NCBI GenBank assembly: GCA_937901265.1
Contig: CALCHA010000312.1
Location: 1-5,247, forward strand
Reading direction: 5' to 3'
Source of the DNA: an uncultured Phycisphaerales bacterium
GTDB lineage: Bacteria > Planctomycetota > Phycisphaerae > WQYP01
Length of the DNA: 5,247 nt
Shown in pieces: positions 1 to 5,247 of this stretch. The position numbers and the translations under genes are program-made. How positions within the stretch are numbered: the first letter of the stretch is position 1; each line of letters starts with the position of its first letter. Under the pieces are notes generated by a model. The model did no database searches. It worked only from the letters and a program-made list of their open reading frames with translations, and had not been told where the DNA came from.

Positions 1-56
1 GCAGCGGCGGCGGTGGCGGCGAGGCACAGAACGAGGGCGGCGGATCTGGCGAACAT
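1..56 (-). CDS. Start of a third secreted protein (partial, N-terminus only)
   Basis: An ATG at 56-54 opens a frame that stays open to the left window edge, giving 18 full codons (MFARSAALVLCLAATAAA) plus two bases of a probable Ala codon. The peptide has the shape of a Sec signal sequence: one Arg near the start, then a hydrophobic Ala/Leu/Val core and an Ala-rich stretch suited to signal peptidase I. Cys11 is preceded by Leu-Val-Leu, which does not fit a lipobox, so a lipoprotein is unlikely. A GAGGA Shine-Dalgarno lies seven bases upstream, the same spacing as for the lyase gene behind it. The gene follows the lyase in the same direction with a 145-base gap. An exported partner in pectin breakdown is plausible from context, but nothing in the visible residues identifies the family. 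Confidence 0.62.
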   Translation of the reverse strand, partial: MFARSAALVLCLAATAAA

Positions 57-63
57 GAGACGG

Positions 64-68
64 TCCTC
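64..68 (-). promoter_or_regulatory. Shine-Dalgarno of the third gene
   Basis: On the minus strand the bases read GAGGA, followed by seven bases and then the ATG at 56-54. This is good spacing for ribosome binding and is the main evidence that the short open frame at the left edge is a real gene start. Confidence 0.6.
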
Positions 69-147
69 GGCAGAAGGATTTCAGTAAACGTGGCCGCGGC
101 GCATCCCCATGGGCCCGCGCGTCCGTGCCCAGGAGTTTACACGATCA

Positions 148-162
148 GCCCGAAAATCGGGC
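148..162 (-). terminator. Small hairpin downstream of the lyase gene, possible weak terminator
   Basis: A perfect inverted repeat with six-base arms (GCCCGA and TCGGGC) flanks a three-base loop. It lies about 40 bases past the lyase stop. In the minus-strand transcript it is followed by UGAUCGUG and has no U tract, so it is not a classical intrinsic terminator. It could be a 3'-end stabilising or pausing hairpin, or chance. Confidence 0.3.
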
Positions 163-201
163 CTTCTTACGCGTCCATTGCCCGGGAGCGGCACGCCGCC
201 T

Positions 202-3015
202 CTACGGTGCCGTTGCCGGTGCGCTCGTTGCCGGGGCCGCTCCGCCGCGGCCTGCGCCCCGACCGCCGCCGAAGCCGCCGCGCCCGCCGAATCCCCGCCC
301 GCCCGCCGGCTGCACCGGCACCTCGGTGGGCAACTGATCCTTGCACAGCTCCAGCACCTCGATCGTGTTCAGCGAGCTCTGGTTGATCCCGTTGGTAATG
401 ATCCCATTGCCATTCGTCGCTTCGTCCGCGGGCTTCAGCACGTCCGGCCCGTCGAGATGCTTCATGGTCGAGAGATCCCGCGCGTTCGCCGAGTTGTTGC
501 CGCCACCCAGCGCAATCGCCCCGATCGCCTTCTTCGCATACGCCGGATTCTTCGTCAGATAATACGCATATCCCGCCAGTCGCCCGCCGCCGGCGTATTG
601 CGCGTTGCCTCCCTCGGTGCCGGTCTCCTGGTCTTTCTTCAGCACGTCGCCGGGGGCATTGGTGAGGCGGCAGTATTGCGAATAAATTTTCGTCCACTGC
701 GGATCATCCAGGAAGTCGCACAGCTCCATCATGATCTCCGGCCCGCCCATGTTCTGCACCAGGTTGTAGCCGCCCGGATTCAAATCCCGCGGCAGCAGCG
801 TTCCACTCTCCGGATAGAAATGCCACGTCAGGCTCTGCGATGTGCGGAACCAATAAGGCATCGCCGCGATCGACTTCACCGATTCCTCGATTTTGTCGTG
901 ATACTTCGGCTGATTCGTCCGCTCCCACTCCGTCATCCAGTTGCCGGCGAAGGCAAACCAGTCGGGACCGCCACGGATGCGGGCGGGGTAGTTGTCATCA
1001 TCGGGGACGCGGGGGAGCGCCTCCCGCATGGGGTCCATGTGCGTGATGGACTCATCCGCCTGCAGCATCTCGCGCATCACGTCGCCGGTGCGCTCATCGG
1101 TCGTCAGGTAATAATAAAATCGCCGATAGGGCGCCATCGAAATCCGCGCCTCCTTCGCCCCATCGCCCCAGGGCACCACGTTGTGCCGGCTGCCCAGACC
1201 AGCCAGCGGGCCGAAATGGTAGGAGATGGTCTCGCCGGTGAGGCGGCTCATCGCCTCGGCCATGCGGAACAAATCCGGCCGCCCGCTGCGCAGGAAGGAG
1301 TACCAGAGCCACATGTCGGTGCCCTGCTCGTCGTTGTCCCAGGCGAACCCGCCGATGTCATACCGCCACTCGTGCCGCACCGAATCGTACGAATGCATGA
1401 TGTTCCCGAAATTCCAGAAGCCGTACCACTCCCACTGATCGACCGCCTTCTGGTAATAAGCGATCTCGTTGTCCAGCTCCGTCTCCACCGCCTTCTTAAA
1501 CGGCGTCGACGTGTCCTTCACCGCCCAGTAGCCGAACGCCTTCTGGTCGTGATAGTAGGAAGGATCCGCCACCAGCACCGGCGGGGCGACGTTCTCCTTG
1601 ATCATCCCCGCAAAGGCGGCCCGCGCCGGCACGTCCTTCGTGGGAAAGAGCATCAGCTCGCTGGTGCGTGCCACGCCAAAGGGCGTCGACAAGCCCGGCT
1701 GCACATCCTCATACGATTCGTTCAGGCCATGCGCGACCGTGTCGTAATGCCGCATGTCCATCGCCGGCGCATCGGGCGACCACAGCCACGCCGTGAGGTG
1801 GGCCGTGTCGCTGCGGGCATCGCGGATGTCCAGCCCGTCCGGGCAGGACTGCCAGAAATTCTTGATCCCCACCGCCAGCCCGCCCGAGACATCCCCAATG
1901 AACGCCAGCCCCGAATCGCGCTTCCCGCCATTGACGTGAATCCACGTCGATTCGCCGGCGGTACGTTTTTCAATCGTGAAGCCATCTGCATTGGGCTGCA
2001 GCAGGCGGAAATCTCCCCACGCCGCCAGGGCATCGACGAGGTGCGCACTGCGGGCGTTAAGGTCAGCCTTGTTGGCGATGCGCTGCCCCTCGACTTGCCG
2101 CGGATAGACGTTGCCCTGGTTGTCCGCCACCGACCCCTGATAGGCCAGCAGCGGCTCCACGGGCTCCGCCCATAGCCCGTCGCCCTCCCCCGAAAACCGC
2201 ACGTGGCGATTCTGAATTTCCTCGCGGAAAGGAACATCCGCCGTGATCCCCATGCCGCGAATGAAATCCTCCTTCTCGTTGCCATCGAAAAAGAAGGTGT
2301 GGACCAGCTTGATCCCGAGAGGTTCGGTAGCGCCGGGCGGGTTGTCATAAAAATAGAGCCGCACCACGAAGGGCAGAAATTCCCGCGTGCCCGTGGTCGA
2401 CTTGTGCACGCCCTCGATCTTCACCACCGCACGCACCGGGCCCGCCTGCTCCAGCGTGACTTTCCTGATCGACGAGATAAAGCGTTCGCGTGGCGGCGGC
2501 GCGGCGGGATCCTTCTCCGGGCCATGCTGCAGGATCATGTCGATGTGCGCATTCTTCGCAACCACGACGTTGTTGACGGAAAGCGAATCGAAAAGGTTGT
2601 TGCCCGTCTTGGAAATGTGGCACGTGACGCCCTCCGCATCGATGTCGATGGCGCTGTCCGTTTCCTTCGCGGTGAGGGCGGGCTGCTTGAGGCGGCTATC
2701 GATGGCCGTGGGCGGCGGCCCCACGAGGAGCGGACCTTGCGATGCCGCGAGACCGACAGTCGCCAGCCCCAGCCACTTCACCGAGCCATCCGGCCAGTAC
2801 GCCAGCGGCCACGATTGGGCATCCATCCCACCGACGGCGAAGCGATCGCCGGCATGCACCTGCCCGCGCGGATAGGGCAAACCAAATGAGACGCCAGCCG
2901 CTGTGGGCGGCACCCCATCGAGAAAATGCACCGCCACCGGCTCCGCCGCAAATCCCACCCCCGAAATCGCCGCCACCAGCCCCGCGCACGCCCAACCTGC
3001 CACGCCACGCCGCAT
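202..3015 (-). CDS. Secreted PcRGLX/YetA-like exo-rhamnogalacturonan lyase-type protein (PL26 type), with RGG-like tail
   Basis: This complete 937-residue protein resembles the Penicillium exo-rhamnogalacturonan lyase PcRGLX (family PL26) and Bacillus YetA. Characterised PL26 enzymes release unsaturated disaccharide from a chain end of the rhamnogalacturonan-I backbone by beta-elimination. Residues 1-24 are a Sec signal peptide (Arg2-Arg3, hydrophobic core, likely cut after GFAA). About 27-100 form the N-terminal RIFT-barrel-like part with the family motif AYWPDGSVKW (72-81). A central beta-rich region follows to about 480, with FFFDGNEKEDF (241-251), NRHVRF (269-274), NFWQSCPDGLDI (386-397) and WLWSPDAPAMDMRHYD (410-425). 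About 485-890 is the alpha/alpha-toroid region, with YGFWNFGN (531-538), GSRHN (608-612) and WGDGAKEAR (616-624). Residues from about 899 are a low-complexity tail outside the family fold. The ATG at 3015 is chosen because GAGGAG sits seven bases upstream and the signal peptide starts there. The GH106 gene precedes it by 121 bases. Catalytic residues were not assigned, so activity and exact substrate are inferred from the family; an inactive or differently specific member is possible. Confidence 0.85.
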   Translation of the reverse strand: MRRGVAGWACAGLVAAISGVGFAAEPVAVHFLDGVPPTAAGVSFGLPYPRGQVHAGDRFAVGGMDAQSWPLAYWPDGSVKWLGLATVGLAASQGPLLVGPPPTAIDSRLKQPALTAKETDSAIDIDAEGVTCHISKTGNNLFDSLSVNNVVVAKNAHIDMILQHGPEKDPAAPPPRERFISSIRKVTLEQAGPVRAVVKIEGVHKSTTGTREFLPFVVRLYFYDNPPGATEPLGIKLVHTFFFDGNEKEDFIRGMGITADVPFREEIQNRHVRFSGEGDGLWAEPVEPLLAYQGSVADNQGNVYPRQVEGQRIANKADLNARSAHLVDALAAWGDFRLLQPNADGFTIEKRTAGESTWIHVNGGKRDSGLAFIGDVSGGLAVGIKNFWQSCPDGLDIRDARSDTAHLTAWLWSPDAPAMDMRHYDTVAHGLNESYEDVQPGLSTPFGVARTSELMLFPTKDVPARAAFAGMIKENVAPPVLVADPSYYHDQKAFGYWAVKDTSTPFKKAVETELDNEIAYYQKAVDQWEWYGFWNFGNIMHSYDSVRHEWRYDIGGFAWDNDEQGTDMWLWYSFLRSGRPDLFRMAEAMSRLTGETISYHFGPLAGLGSRHNVVPWGDGAKEARISMAPYRRFYYYLTTDERTGDVMREMLQADESITHMDPMREALPRVPDDDNYPARIRGGPDWFAFAGNWMTEWERTNQPKYHDKIEESVKSIAAMPYWFRTSQSLTWHFYPESGTLLPRDLNPGGYNLVQNMGGPEIMMELCDFLDDPQWTKIYSQYCRLTNAPGDVLKKDQETGTEGGNAQYAGGGRLAGYAYYLTKNPAYAKKAIGAIALGGGNNSANARDLSTMKHLDGPDVLKPADEATNGNGIITNGINQSSLNTIEVLELCKDQLPTEVPVQPAGGRGFGGRGGFGGGRGAGRGGAAPATSAPATAP
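241..303 (-). repeat. RGG-like Gly/Arg/Phe coding repeat in the lyase C-terminus
   Basis: These 63 bases encode residues 905-925 of the lyase-type protein, built almost only from Gly, Arg and Phe in units such as GGRGF, GGRGGF and GGGRG. A short Ala/Pro/Thr/Ser end (AAPATSAPATAP) follows to the stop at 202. The DNA is a run of GGC/GGN and CGN codons and therefore a degenerate simple repeat on the minus strand. The segment is expected to be disordered and lies after the toroid region. Similar Gly/Arg-rich tails are seen on exported proteins of some Acidobacteriota and Planctomycetota, but I know of no settled function for them. Confidence 0.75.
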
Positions 3016-3022
3016 CGCATCA

Positions 3023-3028
3023 CTCCTC
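3023..3028 (-). promoter_or_regulatory. Shine-Dalgarno of the lyase-type gene
   Basis: The minus strand reads GAGGAG here, seven bases before the ATG at 3015. It decides between two close ATGs. The one at 3020-3018 would be only two bases from this site and opens a different frame without family similarity. The site begins only a few bases after the U tract that follows the hairpin at 3035-3080. Confidence 0.75.
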
Positions 3029-3030
3029 TA

Positions 3031-3080
3031 AAACCCACGAGAGCGGCCCGGCCTCACCGACCGGCCCGCCCTCTTCGTGG
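3031..3080 (-). terminator. Strong GC-rich hairpin with short U tract between GH106 and the lyase
   Basis: An imperfect inverted repeat spans 3035-3080. The outer arms CCACGA (3035-3040) and TCGTGG (3075-3080) pair fully, GAG (3041-3043) pairs with CTC (3071-3073) past one bulged T, and CGGCCCGG (3044-3051) pairs with CCGGCCCG (3061-3068) except for one C-C mismatch, with two bases bulged at 3069-3070. That gives about 16 pairs closing a nine-base loop. In the minus-strand transcript the stem is followed by G and then UUUU (3033-3030), about 57 bases after the GH106 stop. The shape fits an intrinsic terminator with a short U tract. Because the lyase Shine-Dalgarno follows at once, it may instead be a leader attenuator or an intercistronic hairpin that sets relative expression of the two genes. 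Hairpin formation is well supported by the sequence; the function is inferred. Confidence 0.55.
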
Positions 3081-3105
3081 TCGCTTATGCTCTTTGTCGC
3101 TTCGT
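3071..3105. repeat. Short imperfect direct repeat in the GH106-lyase gap
   Basis: On the plus strand CTCTTCGTGGTCGCTT (3071-3086) is followed closely by CTCTTTGTCGCTT (3090-3102), the second copy lacking about three bases. The exact shared core GTCGCTT occurs at 3080-3086 and 3096-3102, and TTCGTG occurs at 3074-3079 and 3101-3106. The first copy overlaps the outer arm of the hairpin. It may be simple low-complexity intergenic sequence or a degenerate binding site; two copies are too few to decide. Confidence 0.35.
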
Positions 3106-3136
3106 GTGGAACCTCGTCGTCGCCGTCAATCGCCGG
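3081..3136 (-). promoter_or_regulatory. Possible promoter region upstream of the lyase hairpin (weak)
   Basis: Just after the GH106 stop the minus strand carries TTGACG (3129-3124), a good -35 match. No matching -10 lies 16-18 bases further on (the bases there read CACGAA). A CATAAG farther downstream (3089-3084) is a poor -10 with no good -35 at the right distance. If the hairpin at 3035-3080 is an attenuator, the promoter feeding it would have to lie here or farther upstream. Confidence 0.15.
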
Positions 3137-5247
3137 TCACTTCGCCTCGATCTTCACCGGACCCAGCAATCCCGACGGCAACGGCACGCTCAACACCTCC
3201 ATGCCCTGCGGCTGGAACCGATTCCCGAACTCCTTCGTCACCGCCTTGTAGTCGTAGGTCGGATAGTCCTTCGCCGCGATCGCGTTCACCGATGTGTTCG
3301 CCACCTCGATCGTGATCTGATTCTCCCCCGCCTTCAGCAGCCCCGTGATGTTCACCTCATAGGGCGGCGAAAATACCGCCCCCGCACGCTTCCCGTTCAC
3401 GAACACCACCGCCGCGTCCCGCACCGGGGCATCCAGCGCCGCATGGTATCCTGACCCGCCCCCGCGCCCTGCCTCCGGCTTCCCTTCCCCAAACGAAATC
3501 ACCAGCCCCGGTGCCCCCGCCGTCGCCGCATTCACGTTCACCGTCTTCTCATACGTGGCCGTCCCCGAAAAATGCTTCGTCTTCGGGTTGTCGCTCCACG
3601 ATGTCAGCTTCTCCATCGTCTCCGTCACCGGCTGAAACTCCGTCCCCTTCAGCGGCTTGTCGAACTTCACGGTCCAGCCGGTGGAAAGATCGATCGCCGG
3701 CAGATTCGTCGGCGGATGCGCCGCCGCCGGGTTGGGCAACGCGCGATCGCCGAACACGATGATCCGCGATTCATACGGTGCCAGGGAGAGCTTCAGCGAG
3801 GTTTCCCCACTGCCTGCGCCCGCCACGGCCTGCGGACCGCCCTCCACCTTCCCCGTCAGCGCATCCCATACTTCCGGATGCCCCGTCGCGCGGAACGTTG
3901 CCGTGAATTCCTGCGGCTGGTTCGACGTGTTGGCCAGGAAGTACAACTCGCCGCCATCCGTGTGGCGATGAATAAACCCGATCTGCGAGCTGTTCTGCGA
4001 AATGGCCACGTCCGGTGCCAGATGCTTCGCAATCGCCGCCGCCACCTCCCCGTCGCTCTGCACAAAAATCCCCTTCGCCCCGGCTCCCTTGAACAGCCGG
4101 TTCGAGATTTCCTCCACCTGCTTCTGCTCGGCATCCGTCGCCTTGTACCCCGGGGCGATCGACGGAATGCTCCGCGACGCCACCACCGTGCCCCCCGCAT
4201 TGGCAAATGCCTCCAGCGACTTCAGCGTCGACAGCGGCATCCGCTCCACCCCTGCCAGCACCACCGTCTTGTACTTCACCGCGCCAAACGCCAGCGCCCC
4301 GCCATCCACTTTCCCCTTGGCATCCAGCATGCCATCATCGAAAAAGTCCATGTTGTAACCATGGTCCAGCAACGACGGAATGATCTGTTGCCCCAATTGA
4401 CGGCCCACCCCGTCCGACAGCGAAATGCTCCCCGGCCGGAAGTTCGCCCACGCATCATCATCCGCCAGATACAACGCCACGTCGTTGGCTGGCTCCCCCT
4501 GCCGCAGCAGCGCACTCACCCGCTGCAGATACTTCGTCACGTCCGGCATCACCAGATACCACGGGTTCTGCTCATTGAACACCCCCGCCGCGTAAAACGA
4601 CCACCCGGGGAACGGGGCACCCTCCGCCGTGTAGGGATACCCATGACACACCAGCTGGTTTACCCCCTGGATGAAGTGCAGGTCCGCCTCTGCCTTGATG
4701 TCCAGCGGCGTGCCGCGAAACACCGTCCCATGCAGCCACGTGAAGGTCTCTGAACTCGTCACCGGCACGCCCATGAGATGCGACGCCGAGGACGCATAGC
4801 GCGTCGCCCGATACCCGTGCCACTGGAAGCCCTCCCCCTCCGGCAAGTCGGTGCTCAAATAAGACATCAGCCCCGCCGACGGCGAGCCATACGCCTGCTC
4901 GCGGAACAGCGACTGGTGCGAATTCGCCAGCGCCTTGAACTGCTTGTTGAAATTGTCATCAAACATTTCCGTGAGCGTCTTGCCCCAGTCCCGCCGAATC
5001 TCCAGCGTCTTCGGACCAAGCTCGCCATACAGTGCCGGCAGCAGCGGCGTCAGGTCATACCCGCGCCGCTTCTGGAACTCCGCCAGAAACTCCGGCGTCC
5101 AGTCCTCGCCCGTCACTTCCAGGCTGTCGCAGAAAATCGAATGCGGAAAATTCGGCGCCGTCGCCTCCACTTCCTTCGCCGCCACCTGCGTGATGTAGTG
5201 CTGCACCGCCGACTTCGACAGCTGGTCGATTACATTCCCATCCGCTC
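3137..5247 (-). CDS. GH106-type glycoside hydrolase, probable alpha-L-rhamnosidase (N-terminus off the window)
   Basis: Visible are 702 residues ending at a TGA at 3139-3137; the frame is open to the right edge. GH106 enzymes remove alpha-L-rhamnose, in known cases from pectic or other rhamnosides. Counting from the first visible codon, the family pattern includes DGNVIDQLS (2-10), FCDSLEV (38-44), DWTPEFLAEFQKRRGYDLTPLLP (in 48-70), the acidic patch DLPEGEG (133-139) and SSETFTW (164-170). These conserved acidic residues are candidates for active-site roles but were not assigned individually. About 250-500 is an alpha/beta and beta region. About 520-702 is a C-terminal galactose-binding/GH2-sugar-binding-like beta-sandwich, with VVFVNGKRAGAVFSPPYEV (613-631), GENQITIEVAN (640-650) and the closing LPSGLLGPVKI (689-699). 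The GTG at 5206 is not the start, because conserved residues continue upstream of it. Family members often exceed 900 residues, so roughly 200-400, probably with a signal peptide, are missing. The lyase-type gene follows in the same direction. Confidence 0.85.
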   Translation of the reverse strand, partial: ADGNVIDQLSKSAVQHYITQVAAKEVEATAPNFPHSIFCDSLEVTGEDWTPEFLAEFQKRRGYDLTPLLPALYGELGPKTLEIRRDWGKTLTEMFDDNFNKQFKALANSHQSLFREQAYGSPSAGLMSYLSTDLPEGEGFQWHGYRATRYASSASHLMGVPVTSSETFTWLHGTVFRGTPLDIKAEADLHFIQGVNQLVCHGYPYTAEGAPFPGWSFYAAGVFNEQNPWYLVMPDVTKYLQRVSALLRQGEPANDVALYLADDDAWANFRPGSISLSDGVGRQLGQQIIPSLLDHGYNMDFFDDGMLDAKGKVDGGALAFGAVKYKTVVLAGVERMPLSTLKSLEAFANAGGTVVASRSIPSIAPGYKATDAEQKQVEEISNRLFKGAGAKGIFVQSDGEVAAAIAKHLAPDVAISQNSSQIGFIHRHTDGGELYFLANTSNQPQEFTATFRATGHPEVWDALTGKVEGGPQAVAGAGSGETSLKLSLAPYESRIIVFGDRALPNPAAAHPPTNLPAIDLSTGWTVKFDKPLKGTEFQPVTETMEKLTSWSDNPKTKHFSGTATYEKTVNVNAATAGAPGLVISFGEGKPEAGRGGGSGYHAALDAPVRDAAVVFVNGKRAGAVFSPPYEVNITGLLKAGENQITIEVANTSVNAIAAKDYPTYDYKAVTKEFGNRFQPQGMEVLSVPLPSGLLGPVKIEAK

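Larger units (their letters stand above)
57..201 (-). other. Intergenic gap between the lyase and the third gene
   Basis: This 145-base gap follows the TAG stop of the lyase. It contains the small hairpin at 148-162 and the Shine-Dalgarno at 64-68. I could not find a convincing -35/-10 pair on the minus strand. Short palindromes occur in the GC-rich part (GCCGCGGC at 93-100 and CCCATGGG at 106-113), but they are of a kind expected by chance at this composition. The length would allow a separate promoter for the third gene, but the sequence does not prove one. Confidence 0.5.

Noticed and set aside
580..610. Possible insertion or frameshift in the GH106 C-terminal sandwich (visible residues about 587-608, Gly-rich EAGRGGGSGY)
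   Set aside because: The frame is intact on both sides, and a Gly-rich loop between the GEG and VNGK strands is usual in related GH106-type proteins as I remember them. The coordinates given are protein residues; the DNA lies at about 3422-3487.
109..2175. A 688-codon open frame on the plus strand
   Set aside because: It lies wholly antisense to the lyase-type gene, whose family motifs are clear. Its product is dominated by Arg, His, Pro and Leu with no recognisable domain, as expected from the reverse complement of a GC-rich gene.
2203..2889. A 228-codon open frame on the plus strand
   Set aside because: It is a shadow of the lyase-type gene on the other strand with no independent coding evidence.
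2986..2988. Cys10 of the lyase-type protein as a lipoprotein cysteine
   Set aside because: The preceding residues Gly-Trp-Ala do not fit a lipobox and the hydrophobic core continues past the Cys, so a signal peptidase I substrate is more likely.
3018..3020. Alternative ATG just upstream of the lyase start
   Set aside because: It is out of frame with the family sequence and only two bases from the GAGGAG site, too close for good initiation.
3572..4753. A 393-codon open frame on the plus strand
   Set aside because: It is antisense to the GH106 gene, Arg/His/Pro-rich, without a credible Shine-Dalgarno or any domain; it is a composition shadow.
5204..5206. GTG at 5206 as the start of the GH106 gene
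   Set aside because: The same frame continues upstream to the window edge with conserved family residues (DGNVIDQLS), so this Val codon is internal and the gene is truncated by the window.
1..5247. CRISPR arrays, tRNA/rRNA genes, insertion sequences, attachment sites
   Set aside because: No regularly spaced repeats, tRNA-like cloverleaf, rRNA segments, transposase motifs or terminal inverted repeats were seen; the non-coding gaps are only 121 and 145 bases.

Overview
The window is a GC-rich stretch of bacterial DNA in which all three supported genes lie on the minus strand, so it reads from right to left. Two genes fill about 94% of it. Their family content (a GH106-type glycoside hydrolase next to an exo-rhamnogalacturonan lyase/YetA-like protein) points to a saprophytic plant-polysaccharide degrader. 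Both proteins resemble forms common in Acidobacteriota, Planctomycetota and Verrucomicrobiota. A Gly/Arg/Pro/Ala-rich tail on the second gene fits those groups, but the phylum cannot be fixed from this sequence alone.

Layout in transcription order: (1) 5247 to 3137 is the C-terminal 702 residues of a GH106 (alpha-L-rhamnosidase-type) enzyme whose start lies beyond the right edge. (2) 3136 to 3016 is a 121-base gap holding a strong GC-rich hairpin, a short U tract and the Shine-Dalgarno of the next gene. (3) 3015 to 202 is a complete 937-residue secreted protein of the PcRGLX/YetA-like family (PL26 type), ending in an RGG-like disordered tail. (4) 201 to 57 is a 145-base gap with a small perfect hairpin and a second Shine-Dalgarno. 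(5) 56 to 1 is the first 18 codons of a third gene that begins with what looks like a signal peptide and runs off the left edge.

Inferred joint role: breakdown of the rhamnogalacturonan-I backbone of pectin. A PL26-type exo-lyase would cut rhamnosyl-galacturonate linkages from a chain end, and a GH106 rhamnosidase would remove alpha-L-rhamnose from pectic oligosaccharides or side chains. The third product is exported but unidentified. No RNA genes, CRISPR arrays, mobile elements or attachment sites were seen. The system is best read as a small pectin-utilisation cluster rather than a new kind of system. The less ordinary points are the RGG-like tail and the hairpin packed against the lyase ribosome binding site.
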